Source: Leucocoprinus leucothites
Lineage: Eukaryota > Basidiomycota > Agaricomycetes > Agaricales > Agaricaceae
Assembly: GCA_013368445.1 (NCBI GenBank)
Contig: JAACJO010000008.1
Location: forward strand, 992,001 to 1,056,000
Reading direction: 5' to 3'
Length of the DNA: 64,000 bases
The notes beneath the pieces were generated by a model. It had not been told where the DNA came from and made no database searches. It was given only the letters and a program-made list of their open reading frames with translations. The position numbers and the translations under genes are program-made. Shown piece after piece: positions 12,572-24,791 of this stretch. The stretch's first letter is position 1. Every line of letters begins with the position of its first letter.

Positions 12572-13711
12572 TGGTCGGCGTGATAGAAGTCTTGAGGGGT
12601 TGTCGGAGGAAAGGGAGGGGGAGCCGAGAGGGCAGTGTGAACGCGAGCATGTTTTATATGAAGACTGGCAAGGGATGAGAATTGCAAGTTGGGCCGCACC
12701 AACCCCTACCCTGACCTGACACCCACAGGGTAAGCTTACTTGTTGTGAGCGCGAGATGATGGGAGAGAAGATCACTGACAGCTTCTGGAAGTATGATGGA
12801 TCGAGGCCAGAATCTGATTGGCTATCAAGCACTTGCTTGTTCCGAAGAGCTCAACAGACCCACTGTCCACGGTGGAACTAGCCGGTGTCAATCCAGCATC
12901 CCGAGTAGGCCTGCTTGGTTTTCCATGGAACAGACGCTACAATTGAAGCAGTAAAGAGTTATTTCATTCCGAAGGCGATAGATGGTCCAAGTACGGCATA
13001 GTGGATGGGCAAGTTGACACAGGTTCCTGTGTCCATTGTCGGACTGCAGCGACCCTTGTATATTGCACCATTCGATTGGTCCGTAGTAAGCTCCATCTAG
13101 TCATACTCCAGTATTCAGCATTTGGGCTATGCTCTCATGAATGACCAGGGCCAGAGGACCTAGAGGAGATGCCGGTAGATATGTGCGCCTTCAGGTAGAG
13201 GCAAATGACATTCGAAAAAGTACCGACAGCCACCAGAACTCATCGATTGTCTTCAGGGGAAGTGTCGATCATTGATAGATCTGATGAGATACAAGACATT
13301 GTTTTTGCGTCTGTCCATTACAGTTGAAACGTTGAAACGTGAGGACATTATCAACCCGGTTCTCTTCGCCTGACGCCAAGTACTACGTTGTTTCGACGCC
13401 CGTCACTCCATTAATCAGAGCTATTATTAGATGAATTCTCACACGGGGCTTGTCCTCCCAAAGAAAATTTTGGACTCGACGGCATTAAGTCGCACATTCA
13501 AGCCTCAAGGCTTCAAATATAAGAAAGTTTAGGCGACTATGGTGATTGAAGATGTCCAACCCCGCACGTAGCATACAGAGTTAATTATGAAGCGGGGAGA
13601 CACTCAAGACAATATCACCTTACCAAATACGACCAAGCAAACTGAAGACTACTACCGGTCTATGCAGCAACGCCCTACTCGCTTCTGATGATAGGAACTC
13701 ATTGGAACTCA
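12572..13711. other. Spacer between MFS copies 2 and 3
   Basis: About 1.1 kb between the start codon of copy 2 and the stop codon of copy 3. It must carry the promoter of copy 2. I found no further gene, repeat or RNA. Confidence 0.45.
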
Positions 13712-16088
13712 TCACAAGGTGTACACAAATCTAGTCTGCCCCTCCACCTGACATGCCAAATGAGCTTTCTGGTTCTCTCGCCTGAAGTAAATCGTCGTTC
13801 CCGCGAGTAAAGCCAAAAGAACTAACTGACAGGCGATGGTGGCGTAAATCCCCATCAGATAACGAGGGAAATCAGCCTGTCGAAAGACTGTTGTAGCAAA
13901 AATACCACCAATTCCTCCAAAGGAAACGATCATCGCGGTAGACACGGCACGTTTGGAGTGTGAGACCATATTATTCGCCGACTTTAGGGAAATGTCAGGG
14001 AGGTATTCGGCAGAAAATACAAATCACACTCACATATGCAAGAATACCAGGGATACAGCCCGCGGATCCTGCGTTGGACAGGAATAAGCCTTTGGGAAAA
14101 CATTGTTCACAATAGGTTCTGTAGGTGATACACCAGGGTCATGGGAAGCTTACCAAAATATCTCCAGGATACGGAGTTCAGGAAACCTGTCATAAACAGG
14201 CCGAGTAGGGTCATGCCGGTCTGTAGTGCGATATAGATCGCTCGTTGCCTATACTTGTCGGACAACCACGAGAAGAACATTATACTTATAGCCTGGAAAC
14301 GGATAGTTATCAGCAGAAAATGACCACGAGACTAATGATGACGCACTGCAAATACATATGGAGGTGCGCTCTGCGCCAAGAAGGGAAATCAAATAAGAAG
14401 TCAGAGTATCAGAGAGTATCATATGATAAACCCTGTAAATCACCCTACCAGCAGCAAGGAATTCTGAATAGACCAGCCCATGGAACGAAGTATGATGGTC
14501 ACGAAGAACCTGATGATGAGGTATCCAGTGGGTCGATGCGGAAATTGAACGCTCTAGTACCCACCCGATAGCATATGCTGGAACCGTTGCACAAAAATAC
14601 ATTAAGCCTGTATTGCGCACGGAAACAGTTGTCAAATTAGATCATCTTTCCAGAAATTCATGATATGAAATGAACCCCTACCAAACGTCCACATCTTCCA
14701 ATCGCACAGGTGTACAACAATCCTATTAAATGTCAGCTCATCAGGAACAGAGTCCCCACGATCCCGCTCTACACGCTCAAGGACAAGTTTCGTCTCTTCC
14801 TCAGTCAAAAATTTATTCTGATCCGGAAAATCGGGCATAAAAAACCAAGAAGCCAGGCCGAACAAGATGGTGATCGCCCCTTCAACAATCTGTTCAGGCA
14901 GGTTAGGGCCCCTAAGACTGTCCCAAGACTAAATTGACACCGTACGAAAATCCAAGCCCATGCTGGAATGCCCCGTTTCCCACCAAGAAGAGTCAAGACA
15001 TATGCGAATATGGGGCTGAAGCCTCCAATCAAGATAGAAACAAGATAGAATGCACCGAGCCTTCACGTTCCAATTGGGGCAAAAAAGCATGGAGACGTCA
15101 GGGCTCAATGTAAATGATTTTCCGAGGGGCACCTCGTACCGCTTTTGCACTTCATGTCGAGTGTACCTGTGGGTAAGCGGACAGAAATCAGCGCAATCCA
15201 TCAAGATCGCTATTCTGAATGATTTCTTACCAAGTGGTGATGACGAACACCAAAGCTGGAAAGAAACCGGCCTATACACTCTCAGCATTTCATTCTCAAA
15301 GAAACAGCGAATATGCAACTCATACCTCAAAAGCACCGAGCAACACCCTACAGAGTGCGAGATACTCCCAAGACGATACAAATCCCATCGCTAATTGAAC
15401 GGCTCCCCATGAAACAACGCAGAACGTCAACCAATTGCTGACCCCGAGGTTTCGGAGGATAATATTGCTGGGAAACTGACTGGTGACCATCGTGTTAAGA
15501 TGTCAGTATCTCAGTAGTGCCACCCTCAAATCTGACAGGCACTATTCAAATAGATCGGCGCCTGAGATAGAGGGTAAACTGTACGACACTCACAGAATGG
15601 TGTAAGGAATGAAATAGACGAATGATATGATGCTATAGCGTGATCCAACGCTGAGTTCCTGTGAAGAAATTTAGCCGTGAGTTATCTGCGCTCAATGGTT
15701 GGTGTTAGAGTGAAGCTAAAGGGTCATACTAAGTCACGATCCATCCCTGCGATACGCGCAATCCCGAGATTGGTCCTATCAATCAGCGCTACAGCATACA
15801 GCAATCCCAACAGCGGTAGCATTCTCAAGTCAACACGGCGACTGTTTGCTTGAACCAAGGCAGGGGAAGGATCGACATTGCAGGTAAGAAAGGAAAGGAT
15901 CCGTATTAGCCCCGGGGTGTACGGAAAAATAGTATCAAATGGGATCGTGGCGTTATGGACACTCACATGAGTCTGTTTTCCTGCGTTACGACAGGAATTT
16001 CCGCTTCGTCAACGTTACCGAGTCGATCCTCAATGTCATCCAAGACCCTCGTACTAACAGCTTGAGAGGCAGCGTGAACGCCGGGCAT
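13712..16088 (-). CDS. MFS transporter, Dal5-type anion:cation symporter family (copy 3)
   Basis: Third predicted 12-TM permease of the tandem set; substrate unknown. The start chosen at 16088 gives MPGVHAASQAVSTRVLDD, spliced to RRVDLRMLPLLGLLYAV and TM1 LIDRTNLGIARIAGMDRDL. The central loop carries the conserved DFPDQNKFLTEEE, ERDRGDSVPDELT and CDWKMWTFG. Exons at 13712-13969 code for the last membrane segments (MVSHSKRAVSTAMIVSFGG; MGIYATIACQLVLLALLAG) and the tail VEGQTRFVYTL. TM1 differs from copies 1 and 2 (IDRTNLG against IDRINLG or IDRINMG), so it is probably the most diverged copy. A downstream ATG would remove only the hydrophilic tail. Confidence 0.83.
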
Positions 16089-17454
16089 GCTTGTGCGCTG
16101 GCTAATTTTGACAGGCATTTGACACTCTACACGAACACAGACAGGGAATCAATGAAGGGGGGAGGTAAACCTGGGGAAATCAGAGCACGATTGAAGGGAC
16201 GGTTAGAAAAGTATAAATTGAAAGACAAGAGTGGGAAAGGGTGATGAATGAGAAGTGTGCGCTGAAGGTACTTGATACAGGACGAAAGAGTGGAATGGCC
16301 TCGTTGGCGACCTTTTATCGAGGAAGGAGTGTGATATGGAGGTTCAAAGGAATAGCATAGTAATCAATACCTCGCGCGCCTCGCGCAAGTGACCTTTATA
16401 AAATGGCAAGGAAGATACCACATCAAAGTAAAACGGACGCCCTTGACCGACGTAACCCACCCAACTCTCTCAAAGTAGATCCCCGGACCCTTCATCAGTA
16501 CATAAGAATGAATGCAACAGAGGACAGCCCGCTCTTAGTGACCACCGATCAGCGGGATGTGGCGTTTGGAGGGGGCATTCTTCACCTTAGTTGACACAAG
16601 CACTGTTGAACGACCCCTCGGCTTGCCATTAACGGCCGAAAAGACGTGGATGGGGTGAAGGATTGCAATGGATGCCTGAGCACATGGCGGGAGAGTTTGC
16701 GTTACTTGAGGCGAGCGCCCGCTGCAAGCCGTGCATCGTGGTCGAATCCGTTGCAGATAAGAAGCGTCGGCTGAAAACGTGGACTAAGGTGGACACGCTT
16801 CGCCCCATAACCTTTCACTAGCTTGTTAACGTCCCTGGAACTCCATAAGCCTTTTTGGATCGCATTTACTGTGGGTCAAGCAGACTACCGTTCACCATCT
16901 TTCTCTCCAGAGTTGGCTGTGATGAAATGTGGCATAAGATCTTAAGAGATGTCATGTCGTTCTGGGATTCACTGCATCAGTGGCGCGCGAGTCCACTTGC
17001 AGACATTCTTCGCTTACAGGAGGCTTGATTATAACAGGAAAGACCGGGTGATGCTAAACCGAGCAGATTTGAACCTGGAAAGGCCCTGAGGGTTGATACA
17101 CTGCAAGAGAATTTAAAAATGAATGTCCGCAGTCAGAGGAGGCGCCAGTAGCAAGTGCATTTAGTCGATGCGGACGGGGATCTGCTCGTAATCTGACTGA
17201 GTTTATGAAGCTCAAACGAAATGATAAGGTGGGCATCAAATCAGATCAAGAAAATAAACTCAGCGAAGCTTTAAGGGTAGGCGTCGCTGGAAAAAACAAG
17301 ACGATTCCACAAAATACTGGATACAATATCTATAAAGAGCACGTATAAGATAACGGATGTCCAATCTGTTTGTAATAGAATATGAGCTCTCAATCGTCGA
17401 AATTAGACTTTAACGTACGCCAAATCCTTCCTCGATGAAGATTCTTCCTTTCGT
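16089..17454. other. Intergenic region, no gene recognised
   Basis: It lies between the start of MFS copy 3 and the 3' end of the NMN adenylyltransferase gene. Short frames such as 16403-16594 have no supporting features. It presumably holds the copy 3 promoter and the 3' UTR of the gene to the right. Confidence 0.4.
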
Positions 17455-18684
17455 TCAGTGTTTCTGCGAGATCTCCTTTCTAGAGTTGCTCCCACTTGAC
17501 TCCCTTTCCTTGCCCTTATCTATGTTGGAGGAACCCGGTCCCTCATCTTGATATAAGCCGCGCTGTTCTATGTAATCGACGACGGCATTTGGTAGAAGGT
17601 ATCGCACAGAGAGACCTCTCCTCAGGAAAAGACGAACCTAACAATGAGTTAAATAATATAAATTTTTGCTCATCAAAAGGGCGGTAAATTATTGATAGAC
17701 GTACTTTGGTACTGGAAACGTCATTCTGGATAAGCTGGGATATCAGGTAGATATTGTCACGCCAGCGTGCAAGGCTGTCGACAGCCTGATCCATCCCTGT
17801 CCCAGCTCTTTCTACAATCAAACATCCATAACGACCCAAAATATGGTCCAGCTAGTGTTGTCGTGAATATCGGAGTATATTTCGTCACAAACCGACATAC
17901 GTCAGAGTAGCTCCACACTCCTGGCTCGCTCATTGTGGCAATGAGGTCCGAGCCTGCAAGGAGCATAGGGCGAACAGTTCGACGTTGGCCGTCTTCCGTT
18001 TGAACCCCTCCAAGGACAGTATTTATCTCATGATCAAAATGATCAAGCACGATTGCCGTGCGTTGGTAGGATTGAAAAGCTTCCCAAGGGTCTACCATCA
18101 GCCAATTGTTGGATTCTTCGGCTGCAAGAGTGCACATGTTGACCCTGAATATAGAAAGAGATCAACAACACCGTCACGAGACTATGATAGATAAAGTAAT
18201 GGAATAAGAAAATATGGTGACTCATATCGGTGGCTGCGAAACCCCCAGCACGTCATTTTGAAAGAATCACGACACGTCCTGATGGGAAATGCCAAGAGGA
18301 GACGCTCGTCCGGAAAAGCGTGAACAACGAACGGCACATGGGTACACCGAGTTTGTGACAAAAGATGATACTGAGGAAAGAGTGGTGCAGGGGTGGTATC
18401 TACCGATGGCGAGCAGAGAGAAGGCCGGGCTTTTTGTATTCCTCGCTGACGGGGCTGAGATAGGCACCCACGATCTCAAAATCGGTATTTTGACGGACGT
18501 AATCTCGAGCCATCTCAAACATGCGCAGGTGAAGGTATGTGACTGGACTGAAAGAGCCGCATGCTACGAGGACAATGGGTGTCTTGTTTGAATCACGGAG
18601 AGTGCGGTTGAGGCGGTGGTGAGGGAAAGTGTAATTTGGTGGATTGGTGAATGTTTCTGTGAGGTGGACGTTTGGCTGAGCCAT
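17455..18684 (-). CDS. Nicotinamide/nicotinate mononucleotide adenylyltransferase
   Basis: It joins NMN or NaMN with ATP to make NAD or deamido-NAD, the last shared step of NAD synthesis (yeast Nma1/Nma2). The start at 18684 gives MAQPNVHLTETF. Exon 1 contains the nucleotidyltransferase nucleotide-binding motif ACGSFSPVTYLHLRMFEMA. It splices (CG|G) to VNMCTLAAEE and WLMVDPWEAFQ, then VLDHFDHEIN, LLAGSDLIATM and PGVWSYSD. The next exon gives LDHILGRYG and IVERAGTGMDQAV, then NIYLISQLIQNDVSSTK. Its final intron splits the conserved ISSTKVR-type motif between K and V, followed by LFLRRGLSVRYLLPNAV and YIEQRGLY. A hydrophilic Ser/Lys-rich tail ends at 17455. All four exons join in phase and the gene looks intact, at about 300 residues. 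It is divergent from the polymerase gene starting at 18856. Confidence 0.95.
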
Positions 18685-18855
18685 GGACGCAGGAGAGGGG
18701 TATTAATGAAGAATAGAAAGACCGGCAAAGTACTTAAAGCTCATTAGCAAGCCATCGGACTGTGGAACACACAGCTCCGCATTTAGAAACTCTTTCTCGC
18801 GGCTGCAGCTTCGGATACTCTGATCCTTCCAGCCTCTCCGTTCTTATATCCACCC
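18685..18855. promoter_or_regulatory. Shared divergent promoter region (NMNAT / Pol X)
   Basis: Only 171 bp separate the two start codons, so both 5' UTRs and core promoters must lie here. No canonical TATA box is obvious. Co-regulation of NAD synthesis and DNA repair is possible, but this is inference from position only. Confidence 0.6.
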
Positions 18856-21262
18856 ATGCCGGGCAAACGGACTGCCTCAGGATCTACATCAACCGACCGT
18901 CCTTCGAAGCGTCGGCGCTCTACCTCTCTCGATTCGATAGAGAGCTGGGATGGTGCATCGAACCAAACGCTCAGAGTATACCTTGTTCAGGCGAAGCTTG
19001 ATGACAAACAGATATCAGAAATATACCGTCTCATTGAATCTCACGGACCAAGGGATACAGATGGTCTCCAGCTTCAGCTATCTAACGACCCGAACAAAGC
19101 GGATATTATCATCACCAACGTTCGTATGCCCAAGCGGCTGGAACGGCACCTTGATTGGCGCATTGCTGTACGAACAGTCCTCCAGCTTTCAATTATGTAC
19201 TCAGCTTATTGCCACCATCAACAGCAGCAGAAGGCCGTCGTCACCCCTGACTGGCTCAAGGAATCCATAAAACAAGATAGCCCAGCCCCTTGCAAACTTT
19301 TCGCTGCCGTCACTCAGCTACAACAGGAAACTGCAGAGAATTGTCCTAATCTTCCCCAGGAGCGTGAGGAAGACCATGAGTCACAAGAAGCTTCTTCGCG
19401 CTCAGAAGGCGCATTCAGCCAGCCCCGCGAACCTATTCAAGTAACCAAGCCGACCAGTCAAAAAGTCAAAAATAACTGGAGGTCTAGATATGCTTGTGCG
19501 CGAGCATCTCCATTGGTTTGCCCAAATCAAGATCTTGCAGTTGCGTTGAACGTACTCGGACGCTCTCGAGAACTGGATGGCCTTTTTGCCAATGCCCTTG
19601 CATACGAACGTGCTGTTGCGGTACGCTCCTCGAACCTTAACCCCACATGCTAGTATTGACGCATCTCGTAACTAACCCAGGTCATTAAATGTGAACCTTC
19701 TCTACCATCACAGGGGCTATAGCGCAGCTGATTATGGTACAGCCTATCCAAACCTGATCACGCAAGAAACATTTAAGAGAGACGTTGCCAAACTCCCAGG
19801 CATTGGCTCGAAAGTTCACGCCAAGGTGCCGACACTGATTTGATATCCAATCGGTCATTAAGATCCCAGGTAGATCAAGGAGTATCTGGAAGACGGCAAA
19901 ATTGCTGAAACAGGTTCATTCAATCTTGTTTCTCTTGACAATCGGCTGATCAGGCGGTTTAGAATCCATCTTACGGTCTGAACGTTATCAATCCCTCTCC
20001 CTCTTCACTACAGTCTACGGAATCGGTCCGTCTACGGCTCGCCATCTATATGAGATCGGCCTTCGTACCAGTGAGGACCTTGAACGATACCATGACGTCG
20101 CGCCAGGCATCGACGCCACCGAGCTTGAAGTGTCCGAATCTCAACTATTCACTCCGAATGGTCAGCCAATACCGCAAGGTAACATCAAGAATGATGGAAA
20201 GATTCCCCCAATTTCAGTCAAGGTGGCTCTTACCCTTCGCAAGGACTTTGCCACCCCCATACCGAGATCGGAGGTAGAAGAAATGCACAGAGTGATCATG
20301 GCTGAATTGGCAGAAATTCAAGCAGGCTGCACGAGTACCATTGCTGGAGGGTCAGTCGACTTTCCGCAACAACAGAGTTTGTGCTTATCATTTATTATTA
20401 GGTATAGGAGAGGTAAACCTCAGAGCAATGACGTCGACATCGTGATCACACACTCGGACGTCAAGAATGGTGCGGAAATCATCAAGGGTCTTTGCACCAA
20501 GCTCACCAAGAGGCTCCACGAACGTGGTAGGTATCCTAGTTCTATTCTTCGACAACCGTCACTCAAATTAACTCATCGAACGTAGGGATGATTACACACG
20601 TCATGCGTACGCCACATTTCTTACCTACGTCACCTTTGCGATAGTGATTTTATTCTTCCACAACCAGATCTATCTGGATTTCATACCCATAATCCCCTCC
20701 GCACTGAGCATTGGGATTCGCTTGAGAAGGCCCTCACTGTCTTCCGACTCCCTGCTCTCCCTCTGACGCCGCGATCACAATCTCAATCTCAGTTACAGTT
20801 CGGTCCTAGTGCAGGAGAAAGGAGGCTGTATCGACGCTTGGACCTCATATTTGCACCTCCTGAGACTTATTGGACAGCTGTTATCGGCTGGTGAGTGTTC
20901 ATCTCGGTTCTACCCTCTAGGTAATGCCTTGCTTATCTCCTCTGTACTCATTGCATGCAGGAGCGGGTCGAGGCTGTTTGAGCGTGATTTGAGACTCTGG
21001 GCTAAAGTTGAAAAGTAAGCCTGGTCTATCCATCAAATTGGCAGAACGCTCATCAATGTTGTGCACAGAGGAATGAAGTTTGACAGTTCTGGTTTGTACG
21101 TCCTCCCCTCATAATAGATGATAATCTGTTTTATCTGACGTGCCTGTGATTAGAACGAGGCGACACGACTCGAAAATCTTTGTCCCGAAGAGCGAAGAAG
21201 ACGTTTTCAAGATTCTCGGACTGGACTGGGTTGATCCTACTATGCGTAATGCGAATGCTTGA
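18856..21262 (+). CDS. Family X DNA polymerase with N-terminal BRCT domain (Pol4 / Pol lambda-like)
   Basis: Gap-filling repair polymerase of base excision and non-homologous end joining, acting in the nucleus. Exon 1 starts with a basic stretch (SKRRRST, possible nuclear signal) and a BRCT-like domain (LRVYLVQAKLDDKQISEI ... VTPDWLKESIK). After a Ser/Glu-rich linker comes the 8-kDa domain (ALNVLGRSRELDG; VIK|SYPNLITQETF; VAKLPGIGSKVHAK). Next are the second helix-hairpin-helix (VYGIGPSTARHLYEIG) and the catalytic palm AGG|YRRGKPQSNDVDIVIT, where an intron splits the GGYRRGK signature. The two Asp of DVD and the Asp in RRLDLIFAPPETYW are the expected metal ligands. The thumb gives FERDLRLWAK and HDSKIFVPKSEEDVF. 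The end is LGLDWVDPTMRNANA, with the stop at 21262. Motif order is complete and all key residues are present. Confidence 0.93.
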
Positions 21263-21638
21263 TTATGTCGGTACGTCGAGTGTCTGTGTGCTTTATTCTG
21301 TATTTGTACCCTTTGTTGTACTATGGCATCTCGCTGGCCTCTGTAATCAATTTCACGGATTAGAGCGGATTGGTCTCATGAACTGGGCGTCAAGATGTTT
21401 ATCATATGATTTCACCCCAGCCTCAGCGATGCATATCAAGTCAGGTCATCTTGTCCCATCTTGCCATCTCGAGAATGCCCATCAGGGATATGTCGGAATC
21501 TCAGGTACCTGCTGGTTCCTGACTCTTCAAAACCGCTCCAACATAGACAGCGACCCTTAAATTGCTCTTAGCTCACTCACCACAGATATCTTCTTCTCGA
21601 TCCACTCAAGGTTCAACGAATGTCGAGTTGTCGATATA

Positions 21639-22756
21639 ATGGGTGCCAAGCTTAGCAAACAGAGGAAGTCCAAAGGTTATCAAGGCAGGGCTTACGCCCT
21701 CGATAGGCCGAAGCCTCACCGCCACGACCAAAGCGAAGCTATCGAGGATAAGAAGAAGCCAAAAACAAAGTTTGGGAATAGATTTTTCAAACCCAAGGCG
21801 AAAATGCAAGGGGGAGAGGCGGAGCATAGGCATCCCAAGCCGCTAAAGACAGGTGGATATGATAGCAAGGAAGACAGCGTAAGTTCAAGTTCGCCCTTTA
21901 AGAGAACAGCTCTCGCTAACAGTTGTTATGGTGATAAGTCTACATATCCCGCCCTAACAGGATACGATGTGTCTTTCTTCACCGAGGATCACACGCGGAA
22001 CAGCAACACCACCGCCATCGCCAAACCTATAACCGGATCTCGCTCATCGACGCCGGGTTCGAAATCGGCTGCGGCTACATTGACGCCCAAAAAACCACAA
22101 TCCCAATTACACCCCGAAGTTGCAAGTGCCACACCAGTTCCGACAAAATCAAAGCAACAGCCTCCGCCATACTTCTCACGCAAAGAATCAGAGCCTATCG
22201 TCGTGAATGGGAAACGGTTCTATCGACCGGGCGAAGTGGGTCATCCAGCTTACAAGCCGACTTCAACAGAATGGATGCGTCGTCATGGAATGGGTCAAAA
22301 TGCCCTCGTCAAACGTAAAGCCAAGAACCACACGACCAACAGTTCTGCGGGTGCCTTGGCTAAAAGTACCACAGAACCAACAAGCTCTGGTGCATTGGAA
22401 AGCCCGAACACACCAGGTGCGCTTGTAAAAGGCGAAGCAGACACTAGCAGAGCCAATAAAGTACCTTTGGACAATGTGCTTGATGCCGAAACGTACGACG
22501 GAATGTTTCATAAAAGCGAAATTGTCCAACGAGTGCAAGGAGGACAAAACGATAAAGAGCCTCAAGAGCTACGAGAGATGAAATTCTACCGGCCTGGTGA
22601 TCCAGACCATCAGGCTGTGAGGCCAGTCACAGACAAGTTCAAGAGGAAGCATTCCGCATTGGCTAGCTTAAGCCGGTTGCAGAATGAATTTGTTCAGGTG
22701 AGCTTTGTGTTCTTCCGGCCCTGTATTGTGCTTATGATATCTTTCAGTACGACTGA
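21639..22756 (+). CDS. Uncharacterised protein with myristoylation-like N-terminus and two FYRPG(D/E) motifs
   Basis: I do not recognise this family. The start MGAKLSKQRKSK fits the N-myristoylation pattern (Gly2, Ser6) followed by basic residues, which suggests membrane tethering. The protein is basic, Ser/Pro-rich and probably disordered. It carries two copies of one motif: RFYRPGEVGHPAYKP...WMRRHG near 22214-22285, and KFYRPGDPDHQAVRP...FKRKH near 22580-22652. I end the gene by splicing at LQNEFVQ|YD-stop (intron about 22696-22747, GTGAGC...TTTCAG), giving roughly 355 residues. The unspliced frame runs on to 23123 but reads through an intron and then composition unlike the rest. The adjacent gene at 23316 is a paralogue with the same N-terminal pattern and the same C-terminal motif. 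Confidence 0.75.
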
Positions 22757-23315
22757 TTGTGTCTTGGTGTACAAGCTGGCTTTTACTTCGTCTCACTCGG
22801 ATACCTGGACAGCGATGATTCCTCGGTTTTTTGATGGAGGGACATTTGAGTTTTCCTGGACGATATGGGCATACACACTGCTTTGGGAGTGGAATGCGGC
22901 TGACAAGCATGTTCATAAATATTGCTGTCGTAATAACTCAGGATGGGGTACATTCCCTGTGTTTGTGTCGGCGCGTAGACCCATCGTTTCTGTATGTATG
23001 TATGTGTTTTGTTTTCACTATTTATGGACTTCACCGCTTGGTTTTCCGCTGCTTGCCTTTTCTCATAGGTCGATCGACCAGCTTACGGTGCTTCTACGGC
23101 GTCTAATCCTGAATTGGTGTTAATGCTATTATCGCTGGCTGTGCTCCAATGTCGCCTCGTGTTTGGGGTAATGTTCCTGATATAAAGCACCGTGTGGCGA
23201 CTAGCTCATCATCTATCCATATCAAACCCTTACCTCTTTTCCTCTCTCTTCTCCGGCCCTCCCTGAAGCTTGTCCGACTTCTAACTTCTCTGTTGAGAGC
23301 ATCTGGTCTATCTTC
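22757..23315. other. Spacer between the two FYRPGD paralogues
   Basis: About 560 bp with no supported gene. It contains the 3' UTR of the left paralogue and the promoter of the right one. Confidence 0.45.
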
Positions 23316-24791
23316 ATGGGTTCCCAGCCAAGTACTAGAAGGTACCAAACCGGTAGAAATCAACTTCTTAACTGAGCTCACACTTTCGAATCAGAACGCA
23401 TCGCACGAAGGGAAAACTGAAACAGGGGAATTCCAAAAGCGAAATGCCGCACATCTGGATACTTGGTTTCCTGAAGAATATAAAGAGAGGACGAAAGGCG
23501 CGACGCCGCGATCCCCTCAGGGAACATGGTGAGGGGCTTCTTCCACGGGGTGGCCCTAGTGCGCACGTACCGACGTCACATCGGGGAAGGGAATATCCTG
23601 TCAGTACCATCTTAGTCTACCGCATATTCTGGAAATGTGCTGAAGTCAGGGCTGCTCTACCAGTACCACTTAAATAATAACGATCGGCACGGTAGGGGCA
23701 GTCAAAGCAGTGGAATTTGGGGGACATCACTAAATTATTCCTCAGTCGCTCCAGTATCAAATACTCAGCAGTTTGAACCACGGGGAAGATCGCGAACCCT
23801 CCCCTCAAGGCTTGACCCAGCAGCCGCATGCCCACATTCGCACGCAATGGTACCCTCCCACGCGTATCCCGGCACACTCACCCCAGACCATCCTCTAGTG
23901 TATCCTCAAGTAGCTATATCACCTACAAGAGAAGAGTCACGTATACGCTCCTCAAATTTTCGCCCGCGCCACAAGTCGCGCTCGCCAATTTATAATACGC
24001 AGCTAGGTGACCGAACTGATCGTTCTGCAGGACCATTTGGGGAGGGCGTCCGGAAAAGAAGGCATAATTTACCCCATGGACCTTCAAGGCACCCTCCGAA
24101 CAACCCAGCAGACCACTCGATGACGACATACGAATGCCTCCCACCAGAAAGGAGCCAACCGTCGCTTATGACCACTTCAAGCCGCGCAAAATACCACTCC
24201 AAACCAGACCAGCCATCAATGCCGCCTACGGCACCTGTAGCCCTTGCAAATTCACAGCCGCCATCCTCCCGGCCTTCATCCTCCCAGCCCTCCGCCCGAA
24301 ATCATTCTCGACGAGACCCTCGACCAGTGCCACAAGCTCGGGAGATCTGGCGGCCTCCTGAATCCCAGCAGGCTGATCGCACGCGATCTCAAACTCACCG
24401 GGTTCACCGGTCGCAACACCGTGCTTCTCAAGACCAACCCGTGATCGGCCAGCTTGCGCAGATGGCGACAACGCAACGTGAGACTCGCAACGGTGAAGGA
24501 AGCATGCCGGCTGGACAAAGCAGCAGGGATCGTCAATCAAGTAATCATCGTGAAGTGAGAAATGACGATAGAGACAGACACTACGACCGACGAGAAGGTG
24601 AAATGGCAGCTGAACGAAGGGTACCAAAGTCGAGTAGGAAAAAAGTTGCGACTACGGAAAATACCTTGTCTGTGGCCACTGCTCCCACGAAATTTTACAG
24701 ACCTGGTGACCCCAATCATCCTTCTGTCAAACCCATATCTTCTGATTTCAAACGAAGGCACGGTTACAGACTTGGTGGAGTTACTAGCTGA
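23316..24791 (+). CDS. Uncharacterised protein with myristoylation-like N-terminus and one C-terminal FYRPGD motif
   Basis: Paralogue of the gene ending at 22756; function unknown. The start at 23316 gives MGSQPSTR, again a myristoylation-like pattern (Gly2, Ser6). It splices (AG|A) to RTHRTKGKLKQGNSKSEMP and a very basic stretch (NIKRGRKARRRDP). REYP then joins by an intron to YHLNNNDRHGRGSQSSGIWG and one long exon. That exon is disordered, rich in Arg, Ser, Pro and Gln. It ends with KFYRPGDPNHPSVKP..DFKRRHGYRLGG (24690 to the stop at 24791). About 460 residues. The second and third exon joins are inferred from phase and splice sites. Taking the start at a later ATG would lose the N-terminal pattern shared with the paralogue. 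Confidence 0.75.

Noticed and set aside
21639..23123. 494-codon continuous plus frame
   Set aside because: After 22695 it reads through a GTGAGC...TTTCAG intron and then sequence with unlike composition; splicing gives a stop at 22756 right after the conserved motif region.
23149..23532. 127-codon plus frame across the second FYRPGD gene start
   Set aside because: It is in a different frame from the spliced model MGSQPSTR|RTHRTKGK and has no motif.
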